From the NCBI GenBank assembly GCA_045544515.1, contig JAZPZD010000021.1:124001-188000 (forward strand): a stretch of 64,000 nucleotides of DNA, written 5' to 3'. Within the stretch, counting starts at the first letter, position 1. Every line of letters begins with the position of its first letter. Below the pieces are notes generated by a model. It ran no database searches and was not told where the DNA came from. It was given only the letters and a program-made list of their open reading frames with translations. This document shows positions 41,741 to 49,875 of the stretch, in pieces. Position numbers and translations under genes: made by a program. The DNA comes from RGIG8748 sp045544515 (GTDB taxonomy: Bacteria > Bacillota > Clostridia > UMGS1810).

Positions 41741-42580
41741 ATGACTAACACACAACTGGAGCTAATTGCTTACAAAATCAGAGGGCACGCACTAAACGGC
41801 GTACATAGTGCCAAGTCCGGACACCCCGGCGGTTCGCTCTCTATTGCAGAGATTATGTCGGTGTTGTATTTTGATGAAATGAAGGTCAATCCCCAAAATC
41901 CCAAAGATGCAGACAGGGATAGATTTGTTCTTTCCAAAGGACACTGTGCACCTGCACTCTATGGAGCACTTGCAGAAAAAGGCTTTATTCCCAAGGAGGA
42001 CATAGCTACCTTAAGAAGTGCCGACAGCTATCTGCAGGGACACCCGGATATGAAGCACATCCCCGGAGTAGATATGTCCACAGGCTCTCTTGGTCAGGGT
42101 ATATGTGCTGCAAACGGTATGGCTCTGGCTGCAAAGCTCGACGGCAAATCGTACAGAGTGTACACAATTTTGGGCGATGGTGAGTGTGAAGAAGGTCAGG
42201 TGTGGGAGGCTGCAATGTTTGCATCACACTATAAGCTGGACAACCTCGTTGCTTTTCTTGATTTCAATGGTCTGCAGATAGACGGAGATATAACCAAGGT
42301 TATGAACCCAACTCCCTTTGATGCCAAGTTTGAGGCTTTTGGATGGAATGTAATTACAATAGATGCACATAGTGTAGAAGAGATTAAAAATGCACTTAAA
42401 GAGGCAAAAACCTGCAAAGGAAAGCCTACGCTCATACTTGCAAAGAGCGTAAAGGGCAAGGGCGTTTCCTTTATGGAAAACGAAGCCGGCTGGCACGGAA
42501 ATGCACCAGGCGATGAGCAGTATGCACAGGCTATGGAAGAAATTAACGCAAAGATTAATAAGTTGGAGGAGAGAGCATAA
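41741..42580 (+). CDS. Transketolase, N-terminal subunit
   Basis: One half of a split transketolase of the pentose phosphate pathway; together with the next gene it makes the whole enzyme. The 279-residue protein contains SAKSGHPGGSLSIAEIMSVL, SKGHCAPALYG, TGSLGQGI and the thiamine diphosphate motif GDGECEEGQVWEAAMFAS ending at FLDFNGLQIDG. It begins directly after the mrnC stop and its own stop overlaps the next ATG by one base. Confidence 0.94.
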   Translation: MTNTQLELIAYKIRGHALNGVHSAKSGHPGGSLSIAEIMSVLYFDEMKVNPQNPKDADRDRFVLSKGHCAPALYGALAEKGFIPKEDIATLRSADSYLQGHPDMKHIPGVDMSTGSLGQGICAANGMALAAKLDGKSYRVYTILGDGECEEGQVWEAAMFASHYKLDNLVAFLDFNGLQIDGDITKVMNPTPFDAKFEAFGWNVITIDAHSVEEIKNALKEAKTCKGKPTLILAKSVKGKGVSFMENEAGWHGNAPGDEQYAQAMEEINAKINKLEERA

Positions 42581-43521
42581 TGTCTGATAAGAAAATAGCT
42601 ACAAGAGAATCATATGGCAAGGCACTTGCACAGTATGGCAAAGAATTCGATATAGTTGTTCTTGATGCCGACCTTTCCAAATCTACAAAGACCGAAACTT
42701 TCAAAAAGGAATTCCCCGACAGATTTATCAATATGGGTATAGCAGAGCAGAATATGATGAGCACAGCAGCAGGTCTTGCAAGCTGCGGTAAGATTGTATT
42801 TGCAAGCTCCTTTGCTATGTTTGCTGCCGGCAGAGCCTTTGAACAGATAAGAAATTCTATCTGTTATCCTAACTTAAATGTCAAAATCGGTGCAACACAC
42901 GCAGGTATTTCTGTAGGTGAGGACGGTGCCACACACCAGTGCATCGAGGATATCGGTATTATGCGAACAATACCCAATATGGTTGTAATAAACCCCGCAG
43001 ACGATGTGGAGGCAAGAGCTGCTGTTAAGGCTGCAATTCTGCACAATGGTCCCGTGTATCTGAGATTTGGCAGACTGGCTACGAGCGTTCTTTATGACGA
43101 AGATACATACAAATTCGAGCTTGGCAAGGGTGTTCTTTTAAAAGACGGAACAGATGTTACCATCATTGCAACCGGTCTTATGGTAGAAAAGGCACTCGAA
43201 GCTAAAGAAATCCTCGAAAAAGACGGCATCAATGCAAGAATAATAGATATTCACACCATTAAACCCATAGACAGAGAAATAATTGTAAAGGCTGCCAAAC
43301 AAACAGGTGCAATCGTAACCTGCGAAGAGCACAATGTAATAGGCGGTCTCGGAAGTGCAGTTGCAGAGGTTCTTTGTGAAGAGTGCCCCGTTCCTATGGA
43401 AAGAGTAGGAGTTAAGGACATCTTTGGCAAATCCGGAGTTCCTGCACAGCTTCTCAAAGAATATGGCCTTACTGCAGAAGATATTGCAAATTCTGCCAAG
43501 AAGATAGTGGCAAAGAAATAA
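42580..43521 (+). CDS. Transketolase, C-terminal subunit
   Basis: The second half of the split transketolase. The 313-residue protein has the pyrimidine-binding domain (GIAEQNMMSTAAGLASCGKI, SFAMFAAGRAFEQIRN, GATHAGISVGEDGATHQCIE) and the C-terminal domain (TIIATGLMVEKALEAKEIL; EEHNVIGGLGSAVAEVL). A Glu in AEQN is the cofactor-activating residue. TAATG overlap with the N-terminal subunit gene implies equal synthesis. Last gene of the cysE-cysS-mrnC-tkt unit. Confidence 0.94.
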   Translation: MSDKKIATRESYGKALAQYGKEFDIVVLDADLSKSTKTETFKKEFPDRFINMGIAEQNMMSTAAGLASCGKIVFASSFAMFAAGRAFEQIRNSICYPNLNVKIGATHAGISVGEDGATHQCIEDIGIMRTIPNMVVINPADDVEARAAVKAAILHNGPVYLRFGRLATSVLYDEDTYKFELGKGVLLKDGTDVTIIATGLMVEKALEAKEILEKDGINARIIDIHTIKPIDREIIVKAAKQTGAIVTCEEHNVIGGLGSAVAEVLCEECPVPMERVGVKDIFGKSGVPAQLLKEYGLTAEDIANSAKKIVAKK

Positions 43522-43538
43522 TTATAAAAATTCAAACA

Positions 43539-43575
43539 AAACAAGCTTTCGTATGATTTGCGGAAGTTTGTTTTT
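43539..43575 (+). terminator. Terminator of the cysE-to-transketolase operon
   Basis: AAACAAGCTTTC (43539-43550) pairs with GGAAGTTTGTTT (43562-43573), allowing G-U pairs, then TT. The DNA from here to 43694 has no gene that I can recognise. Confidence 0.65.
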
Positions 43576-43694
43576 GAGAAAGCTTTGATATTGGTTCACT
43601 TGGGGACGCACATTTTCTCACACAGTTATATCATAGAATTAAGACAAAAGCAACGAAACGCGATTTTTATCGAATGATTTTTTTTAAAAAACTA

Positions 43695-43723
43695 TTGACT
43701 TTATTGCACTAAAGTAGTAAAAT
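43695..43723 (+). promoter_or_regulatory. Promoter of the T-box-controlled operon
   Basis: TTGACT (43695-43700), 17-base spacer, TAAAAT (43718-43723). Transcription would begin near 43730, at the 5' end of the T-box leader. Confidence 0.8.
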
Positions 43724-43732
43724 ACAAAGTAA

Positions 43733-44014
43733 CTAAATGCGGAGAGCAGAAACCAGTAGGTTGGAAAGAACATGGAGAGAGTTGCCGGTTGTTGCGAGGC
43801 AAATGGGGCGTCCTTCGCGAATTCCTTCTGTTAGCAGTGCACTGAACAAGATTTATCTTAAGTAGGAGGCAACGGGTGTTCCCGTCACAGAACTAAGGTA
43901 TGTTTGTACCTGATAAGGTCGCTACCGTGAGATAGCGGCGAACTGAGGTGGTACCACGGAAATGATATTTTCGTCCTCTGTATCCTTAAATGGGATTGCG
44001 GAGGGCGTTTTTTA
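43733..44014 (+). promoter_or_regulatory. T-box leader RNA (probable phenylalanine specifier)
   Basis: A tRNA-sensing riboswitch. Stem I runs from GCGGAGAGCAGAA; CAGAA (43747-43751) pairs with TTCTG (43826-43830). The AGAGAG box and TTGCC/GGCAA arm follow. The T-box sequence GAGGTGGTACCACGG is at 43945-43959, with bulge TGGT for the tRNA ACCA end; it pairs with CGTCCTC (43972-43978) as antiterminator. The rival terminator is GTCCTCTGTATCC with GGATTGCGGAGGGC, then GTTTTTTATTTTT (to 44014). By position (triplet, one base, then the basal stem, as in glyQS leaders) the specifier is TTC at 43822-43824, Phe. T-box: near certain; specifier: moderate. Confidence 0.9.
43973..44014 (+). terminator. 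Conditional terminator of the T-box leader
   Basis: GTCCTCTGTATCC and GGATTGCGGAGGGC flank the loop TTAAATG; GTTTTTTATTTTT follows. It forms when the matching tRNA is charged. Confidence 0.85.
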
Positions 44015-44081
44015 TTTTTAAGTAAACAGCTTCCGCCGTAATTGCAAAATCAAAATTCAATTAAAGGAAGGATGAATAACA

Positions 44082-45389
44082 ATGGCTCACAATTACTATC
44101 AAGAAGAAATCGAGACCATGCCGGTTGAAGAAATGAAAAAGCTTCAATCTGAAAAACTTAAAAAACAGGTTAAACATGTTTACGAAAATGTTCCTTATTA
44201 CAGAAACCTCATGGACGAAAAAGGAGTTAAACCCGAAGATGTCAATGGAATTGAGGATTTGCACAAACTACCATTTCTTACCAAAGCAGATTTAAGAGAA
44301 GCATATCCTTACGGACTTTTGGCAAAGCCGCTCGAAGACTGCGTGCGTATTCAGTCCACATCTGGTACAACAGGTCGCCGCGTGGTTGCTTTCTACACAC
44401 AAAAAGACATTGACCTCTGGGAGGATTGCTGTGCCCGTGCAATCGTTGCTGCCGGCGGAAGCAACAGGGATGTTTGCCAGGTTGCGTACGGCTACGGACT
44501 TTTCACAGGTGGAGCCGGACTTAACGGAGGCTCGCACAAGGTTGGCTGTCTTACACTTCCTATGTCCTCCGGTAACACAGAGCGTCAGATACAGTTTATG
44601 ACAGACCTTGGTGCTACAATTCTCTGCTGTACGCCCTCTTATGCGGCATATATCGGCGAAACATTAAAGGAACAGGGATACAAACCCGAGGATATCCCGC
44701 TAAAAGCCGGCATCTTCGGTGCAGAGCCCTGGACAGAAGAAATGCGTAGAGGTATCGAAGAAACACTTGGCATCAAAGCCTATGATATATATGGTCTTAC
44801 AGAAACAAGCGGCCCCGGAGTTGCTTTTGAATGTTGCGAACAGACAGGTATGCATGTTAACGAAGACCACTTCCTCGCAGAGATTATCGACCCCGATACA
44901 GGCGAGGTTCTTCCCGAAGGACAAAAGGGCGAGCTGGTATTTACTTCTCTTGACAAAGAGGCATTTCCTCTGCTCCGATACAGAACGAGAGATATTTGTG
45001 TTCTTTCCAGAAAGAAGTGCTCCTGCGGCAGAACACTTATCAAGATGGCAAAGCCCATGGGCAGAACAGACGATATGCTCATCATCAGAGGTGTCAATGT
45101 ATTCCCGAGCCAGATAGAAACAGTTCTTCTTAACGAAGGCTATCAGCCAAACTACCAGATTGTCGTAGACAGAGCAAATAACACAGATACCTTTGAGGTT
45201 AATGTAGAAATGTCTCCTGAACAATTTACAGACAAGGTAAGCGATGTTCTCAAAATGGAAAAAGCTCTTGCAAATGCTATGAAGACGATGCTTGGTATCA
45301 ATCCGACAGTACATCTCGTAGCACCCAAGACCATTGTAAGAAGCGAGGGCAAAGCAGTTCGTGTTATAGATAAGCGTAAGTTAATTTAA
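44082..45389 (+). CDS. paaK: Phenylacetate-CoA ligase
   Basis: Activates phenylacetate (or another aryl acetate) to the CoA ester with ATP. The 435-residue AMP-forming enzyme has the P-loop-like RIQSTSGTTGRRVVAFYTQ, YGYGLFTGGAGLNGG, GAEPWTEEMRRGIEETLG, IYGLTETSGPGVAFEC and C-terminal GRTDDMLIIRGVNVFPSQIE with the catalytic Lys near SEGKAVRVIDKRKL. It follows the T-box leader directly, GGAAGG being the ribosome site. In anaerobes such ligases sit beside indolepyruvate oxidoreductase genes, which are absent here. Confidence 0.94.
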   Translation: MAHNYYQEEIETMPVEEMKKLQSEKLKKQVKHVYENVPYYRNLMDEKGVKPEDVNGIEDLHKLPFLTKADLREAYPYGLLAKPLEDCVRIQSTSGTTGRRVVAFYTQKDIDLWEDCCARAIVAAGGSNRDVCQVAYGYGLFTGGAGLNGGSHKVGCLTLPMSSGNTERQIQFMTDLGATILCCTPSYAAYIGETLKEQGYKPEDIPLKAGIFGAEPWTEEMRRGIEETLGIKAYDIYGLTETSGPGVAFECCEQTGMHVNEDHFLAEIIDPDTGEVLPEGQKGELVFTSLDKEAFPLLRYRTRDICVLSRKKCSCGRTLIKMAKPMGRTDDMLIIRGVNVFPSQIETVLLNEGYQPNYQIVVDRANNTDTFEVNVEMSPEQFTDKVSDVLKMEKALANAMKTMLGINPTVHLVAPKTIVRSEGKAVRVIDKRKLI

Positions 45390-45408
45390 GGAAGGGGATT
45401 CAAAAAAA

Positions 45409-45840
45409 ATGGCTATCAAACAGTTAACAGTATTTGTTCAGAACAGAAAAGGTACAATCGTTGCAGTAACAGATATCCTTGCCAAAAACGACATTAACAT
45501 AAGAGCACTCTCTATTGCAGAAACACAAGATTTTGGTATTCTCCGTCTTATCGTAAATGATGAGAATGCAGCCGAAAAGGTTCTTAAACAGCAGGGCTAT
45601 CTCATCAAGGTGGTTGATGTTGTAGGTGTCAAAATCGGCGATGCACCGGGCAAACTTACAGCAGCACTCGATGTACTCGACAAAAAGGATATCAATGTAG
45701 AATATCTCTATGCATTTATGACCCGTACCGAAAAGCACGCCTATGTTGTTTTGAGAGTAGAAAACAACGCTGATGCGGAGGCGGCACTTTCAGATGCAGG
45801 CTTCAAACTCATTACAGAAGCGGATATCAACAAGCTTTAA
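45409..45840 (+). CDS. Double ACT-domain protein (amino acid sensor)
   Basis: The 143-residue protein is two ACT domains in tandem (KQLTVFVQNRKGTIVAVTDI; KIGDAPGKLTAALDVLDKKD). ACT domains bind amino acids, and this stand-alone form often accompanies paaK in Clostridia. It is 19 bases after the ligase gene under the same T-box, so it probably senses the same amino acid and controls the ligase or pathway allosterically (inference). GGAAGGGG precedes the ATG. Confidence 0.88.
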   Translation: MAIKQLTVFVQNRKGTIVAVTDILAKNDINIRALSIAETQDFGILRLIVNDENAAEKVLKQQGYLIKVVDVVGVKIGDAPGKLTAALDVLDKKDINVEYLYAFMTRTEKHAYVVLRVENNADAEAALSDAGFKLITEADINKL

Positions 45841-45854
45841 CAGAGGTCAGTGCA

Positions 45855-46544
45855 ATGCTGGGAGTTATTGTAAATGTTATAACTGTGATACTCGGTTCGT
45901 GTATGGGCTTGCTGTTTAAAAAAGGCATCCCCGAAAAAGTTACCACAGCTGCAATGATTGGCTTGGGTGCCTGCACCTTGTATATCGGAATATCGGGAAG
46001 CCTTTGCGGAGAAAATGTCTTCATAGCTATTGCTTCGGTGGTACTGGGTGTAATATCGGGCACATTCTTAAATATCGACGGTGCAATAAACAAACTTGCA
46101 AAAAGTGTGGAAACAAAATTTAAAAAAGACACCCGCGATTCTTCAATAGCCGAAGCTCTTGTAACTGCGACACTTTTGTTTTGTGTCGGCTCAATGACGG
46201 TTACAGGCTCCATTCAGGCAGGACTTACCGGGGATAATTCAGTGCTTATAACCAAGGCGATGCTTGACTTTGTATCTTCTATGATGCTTGCATCAAGTCT
46301 GGGATTTGGAGTAATGATGGCATCTGTATCGGTATTTATCATACAGGGCGGTCTTGTGCTTGTTGCAGGGCTTATCGCTCCGTTTATGAGTACGCAAGCA
46401 ATCAACGAAATGACCTGTGTCGGTTCAATACTTATTATTATGATTGGCACAAACCTGATGGGCATCACAAAAATCAAAGTCGCAGACTTTTTGCCCGCAA
46501 TCTTATATGCACCTGTTATATACAACATTGTAAACTTAATATAG
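45855..46544 (+). CDS. DUF554 family membrane protein (YdfK/YqgA-like)
   Basis: The 229-residue protein has six to seven hydrophobic helices and the family opening MLGVIVNVITVILGSCMGLL, with FKKGIPEKVTTAAMIGLGAC and FCVGSMTVTGSIQAGLTGDN in the middle. The function of DUF554 is unknown, possibly transport. It is 14 bases after the ACT gene and probably ends the T-box operon; its link to the pathway is unclear. Confidence 0.9.
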   Translation: MLGVIVNVITVILGSCMGLLFKKGIPEKVTTAAMIGLGACTLYIGISGSLCGENVFIAIASVVLGVISGTFLNIDGAINKLAKSVETKFKKDTRDSSIAEALVTATLLFCVGSMTVTGSIQAGLTGDNSVLITKAMLDFVSSMMLASSLGFGVMMASVSVFIIQGGLVLVAGLIAPFMSTQAINEMTCVGSILIIMIGTNLMGITKIKVADFLPAILYAPVIYNIVNLI

Positions 46545-46550
46545 AGCAAA

Positions 46551-46588
46551 GTGGCTGTAAAAAATTCATTTGAATTTTTTACAGCCAC
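46551..46588. terminator. 18-bp perfect hairpin between convergent genes
   Basis: GTGGCTGTAAAAAATTCA (46551-46568), loop TT, then its exact complement to 46588. It ends the DUF554 gene on one strand and the M18 peptidase on the other. The stem is longer than usual for a terminator. Confidence 0.8.
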
Positions 46589-46598
46589 TATTTCTTTG

Positions 46599-47954
46599 TC
46601 AGTTATTATAAAAAGCCTTGTATGCCTTGTAGGCACTGTATACATCGGCTTTGCTTGATATTTCGTATGGAGCATGCATCGAGAGAAGTCCCACTCCGAC
46701 ATCAATGGTATCCGCATCAAGATTTGCAATAAACTGTGCCACTGTTCCGCCGCCGCCGAGGTCGCATCTTCCCAGTTCGCACATTTGCCAGTCAATGCCG
46801 TTTTCGTCAAAGATTTTCCGTATCTTGCCCACAAATTCGGCATTGGCATCAGATGTTGAAGATTTTCCTCTTGCACCGGTGTATTTGCATATGGATATTC
46901 CGTTTCCAAAGTAAGCACTGTTTAGTGGCTCATTTACAGACTTGTAGTTCGGGTCCACAGCCGCAGCCACATCGGACGACAGGCACATCGAAGAAGAGAG
47001 AAGTCTCCTTAAATACAAGTCATTGTATTCGCCTTTAACTTTGTTTATCAATTCTGCCAAAAAGTTTTCAAAAAACCTTGACTGCATACCGGTATTGCCC
47101 ATACTGCCTACTTCTTCCTTGTCTGCGAGGAAGCATATGGCGGTCTTTTTGGGAGTGCTAATATCGGTAATGGCTTTGAGAGCAGTATATGCACACACTC
47201 TGTCGTCCTGACCGTATGCACCGATCATCGATTTATCCAGTCCCACACTTGCCGCTTTAAACTGGGGTACAACTTCGAGCTCGCTGCTTGCAAAATCCTC
47301 CTCGGAAATGTTGTATTTATCTTTCAGTATATCTATGATTGTTGCTTTGTACTTGTCCTTTTCGCTTTCAGACGGGATAGAGCCCACAAGAAGATTTAAA
47401 TCTTCACCTGTAAAAGCCTCACTTATTTTCTTTACCATCTGTTCTTGTGCCAGATGCGGCAAAAGGTCTGTCACCGTAAACACCGGGTCGCCTTCGTTTT
47501 CGCCTATATTAACTTCTATAATACTGCCGTCAGTTTTTACAACCACACCGATTAAAGAAAGGGGGATTGCTGTCCATTGATACTTCTTTATTCCGCCGTA
47601 GTAATGCGTTTTAAAAAGTGTCATATTGCTGTCCTCGTACAGAGGAGACGGCTTTATGTCAAGACGCGGACTGTCTATATGTGCGGCAACTATCGAGGTA
47701 CCGTTGGTTATTTCGTCTGTTCCTATTACTGCAAGGACTATGTTTTTGCCTCTGTTTTTGTAATAAATTTTGTCGCCGGGTTTCAAACTTGTAACATCAT
47801 CAAAATATTTAAAACCGGCATTTTTTGCAATTTCTTCGGCATTTTTTACTGCAAGGCGTTCGGTTTTCGAAGCGTTTAAATAATCAATATATCCGTCACA
47901 AAAGCTCATCACATCACCTTGTGAGAGTTTAGTCCAGGAACTAACTTTTTCCAT
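46599..47954 (-). CDS. M18-family aminopeptidase
   Basis: A cytoplasmic zinc aminopeptidase of the ApeA/LAP4 group that trims N-terminal residues from peptides. The 451-residue protein shows VAAHIDSPRLDIKP (first zinc ligands), HYYGGIKKYQW, GAYGQDDRVCAYTAL, CFLADKEEVGSMGNTGMQS (catalytic Glu pair) and DLGGGGTVAQF near the end with a last His in GLLSMHAPYE. It has GGAGGTAAT before ATG 47954 and its own promoter that diverges from that of the next gene. Confidence 0.94.
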   Translation of the reverse strand: MEKVSSWTKLSQGDVMSFCDGYIDYLNASKTERLAVKNAEEIAKNAGFKYFDDVTSLKPGDKIYYKNRGKNIVLAVIGTDEITNGTSIVAAHIDSPRLDIKPSPLYEDSNMTLFKTHYYGGIKKYQWTAIPLSLIGVVVKTDGSIIEVNIGENEGDPVFTVTDLLPHLAQEQMVKKISEAFTGEDLNLLVGSIPSESEKDKYKATIIDILKDKYNISEEDFASSELEVVPQFKAASVGLDKSMIGAYGQDDRVCAYTALKAITDISTPKKTAICFLADKEEVGSMGNTGMQSRFFENFLAELINKVKGEYNDLYLRRLLSSSMCLSSDVAAAVDPNYKSVNEPLNSAYFGNGISICKYTGARGKSSTSDANAEFVGKIRKIFDENGIDWQMCELGRCDLGGGGTVAQFIANLDADTIDVGVGLLSMHAPYEISSKADVYSAYKAYKAFYNN

Positions 47955-47982
47955 AATATTACCTCCAAAAAAATATATTTAT

Positions 47983-48011
47983 ATTGTAATACAAAACAAA
48001 CAAAAAAACAA
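47983..48011 (-). promoter_or_regulatory. Promoter of the M18 aminopeptidase gene
   Basis: Minus strand TTGTTT (48011-48006), 17-base spacer, TACAAT (47988-47983). Confidence 0.65.
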
Positions 48012-48038
48012 GTCGAATATTCGTATAAATAAAAAGCG

Positions 48039-48067
48039 TTGTTTTTTTGCATCGGATACTGTATAAT
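48039..48067 (+). promoter_or_regulatory. Promoter of the YiiX-like gene
   Basis: TTGTTT (48039-48044), 17-base spacer, TATAAT (48062-48067), 27 bases upstream of the divergent minus-strand promoter. Confidence 0.65.
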
Positions 48068-48101
48068 AAGATATAATGTAGCCAAAGAAAGCGGTGTCTG
48101 T

Positions 48102-48938
48102 ATGAAACGCAAGATAAACAAAAAATTAATATTTATATTATTGGCATCTTTCGTTGCAGTTGCAATATACCATCTGTACAGCACAAGTCTTTGCTTTTAT
48201 AAGGCGAAATATCCAAAACAAGATATATCAGAGGTTCTTCAAAAGGACAATCTGACAGATGCTGACTATATGCTTATATTCAGGCAAACAGGCATTTCGC
48301 CGCACTCGGCAAAGAAACTTGTCCAAAAAGGCGATTTGGACTTTTTGCAGGATATGAATGATTTGTATTTTAAAATACCCGAAATACAAAAAGACTATAT
48401 AGCCCTTCCCGTAACGGCAAGCGAGGTAAACACAAGCTACACTGTACCCTTTGCCGATATAAAAAGAGGGGATATATTGGTTACATTTAATACTCATACT
48501 CTCGATTGGCGTCACGGTCATTGTGCCATTGTCATAGACGAAAAAAACGGACTTCTTTTAGAGCATATGTCCATAGGTAATCTATCGTGTATTACAAACA
48601 TCAAATACTGGGGAGAATATCCCGGATTTGCAGTATTAAGATACCCAGATGAAAATATTGCCCAAAAGGCTGCAGACTACGCCGAAAATCATCTTGTCGG
48701 GATAGACTACGATGTATTTGCAGGAATGATAAAAAAGGACAAAACAGGACAGCAAAACCCATCTTCTCAATGCGCACATATTGTGTGGCAGGCGTACAAG
48801 GCAGTGGGTGCGGATATAGACAGCACCTCTGATGCCTTTGTCATTCCAAAGGATATTGCAATGTCGGACAAGCTAAAACTTGTGCAGATATACGGAATTA
48901 ATCCTGATAAATACAAAGGAAGAATTTTAATGGATTAG
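48102..48938 (+). CDS. Membrane-anchored YiiX-like permuted papain-fold peptidase
   Basis: The 278-residue protein has a membrane helix near the start (KLIFILLASFVAVAIYHL) and an outer domain resembling YiiX/YebB permuted NlpC/P60 enzymes: FADIKRGDILVTFNTHTLDW, the histidine in RHGHCAIVIDEKNG, and a later Cys in SSQCAHIVWQAYKAVGADID, the order being reversed from usual NlpC/P60. It may hydrolyse a wall peptide or lipid ester. Ribosome site is weak (GCGGTG). It follows its own promoter and stands alone. Confidence 0.78.
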   Translation: MKRKINKKLIFILLASFVAVAIYHLYSTSLCFYKAKYPKQDISEVLQKDNLTDADYMLIFRQTGISPHSAKKLVQKGDLDFLQDMNDLYFKIPEIQKDYIALPVTASEVNTSYTVPFADIKRGDILVTFNTHTLDWRHGHCAIVIDEKNGLLLEHMSIGNLSCITNIKYWGEYPGFAVLRYPDENIAQKAADYAENHLVGIDYDVFAGMIKKDKTGQQNPSSQCAHIVWQAYKAVGADIDSTSDAFVIPKDIAMSDKLKLVQIYGINPDKYKGRILMD

Positions 48939-49000
48939 AATTTTTTTGCCGTAATTGTATAATAATAGCTCTATAATAAAAACGGAGAGCTATAATAATT

Positions 49001-49843
49001 ATGCAAAAAACCAAAAGAATAATTTTTGAATATATGATGATTGCTTTGGGAACCTTTTTGATTTCCTATGCAGTCAATGTGTTTTTGATACCGCTCAAAC
49101 TTTCGTCGGGCGGTATCGGCTCTATAGGTACTGTTCTTCTTTATGTTTTCAATGTTCCTCTCTCGGTTACCAATATTGTTTTAAATGCAATTCTCTTTGT
49201 TGCCGGCTATCGCTTCCTTTCCAAAACTACGCTTATTAAAACGGTGTTTGGCATAATTTTTTTTACAATTTTTTTGCATCTAACCACATATATGCATATA
49301 TACAAAGAAGATATCCTGATATCTTCTCTTGCTGGCGGCATACTCATAGGTATTGGTGTAGGTGTAGTAATTCGAACCGAGGCATCAACGGGCGGCAGCG
49401 ACTTTGCCGGACTTATGCTAAGTAAACTCTTTCCGCATTTTTCGGTTCCTGTTATTATTCTCTTTATAGATTGCTTTATAATCATCCTATCGGGCATTGT
49501 TTTTGGGAGTATCACCATCACATTTTATTCGGCGATTGTTCTTGTAACAGCGGCAAAGGTCAGTGATTTTGTCCTGTTTGTAGGAGACCGTGCCAAGATG
49601 GTTTTTGTTATTTCAAGAAGTATCAATGAGGTTTCTTTGTGTATTACCCAAAAATTCAACCGTGGAGCAACGGGGATATATTGCAGAGGTATGTATTCTT
49701 CAAAGGACAAGCTCATGCTTTTTTGTGCCTTAAGTCCAAGAGAATTGCCAAAGATTGTAAAAGAAATCAAATCAATAGACCCCGATGCCTTTGTGGTTAT
49801 TACCGATGCACGCGAGGTAATAGGTGAGGGATTTAAAAAATAA
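49001..49843 (+). CDS. YitT family membrane protein with DUF2179 domain (second of two)
   Basis: The 280-residue protein has five to six helices (MMIALGTFLISYAVNVFLIP; GGILIGIGVGVVIRTEASTG) and a C-terminal DUF2179 domain (ATGIYCRGMYSSKDKLMLFC; DPDAFVVITDAREVIG). It shares layout with the gene at 37033-37914 but is clearly diverged. Function unknown. It ends at a convergent terminator before rodA. Confidence 0.88.
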   Translation: MQKTKRIIFEYMMIALGTFLISYAVNVFLIPLKLSSGGIGSIGTVLLYVFNVPLSVTNIVLNAILFVAGYRFLSKTTLIKTVFGIIFFTIFLHLTTYMHIYKEDILISSLAGGILIGIGVGVVIRTEASTGGSDFAGLMLSKLFPHFSVPVIILFIDCFIIILSGIVFGSITITFYSAIVLVTAAKVSDFVLFVGDRAKMVFVISRSINEVSLCITQKFNRGATGIYCRGMYSSKDKLMLFCALSPRELPKIVKEIKSIDPDAFVVITDAREVIGEGFKK

Positions 49844-49871
49844 GCAGTTGAAACCGTAGTTTCAACTGCTT
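49842..49871. terminator. Bidirectional terminator between YitT 2 and rodA
   Basis: AAGCAGTTGAAAC (49842-49854), loop CGTA, GTTTCAACTGCTT (49859-49871), then AAATTTAATT. It overlaps the YitT stop and lies four bases from the rodA stop. Confidence 0.82.
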
Positions 49872-49875
49872 AAAT

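Noticed and set aside
43577..43694. TTCACTTGGGGACGCAC-type string as a transposon remnant
   Set aside because: It recalls repeated intergenic strings in some Firmicutes, but there is a single copy here and no transposase, so it is not claimed.
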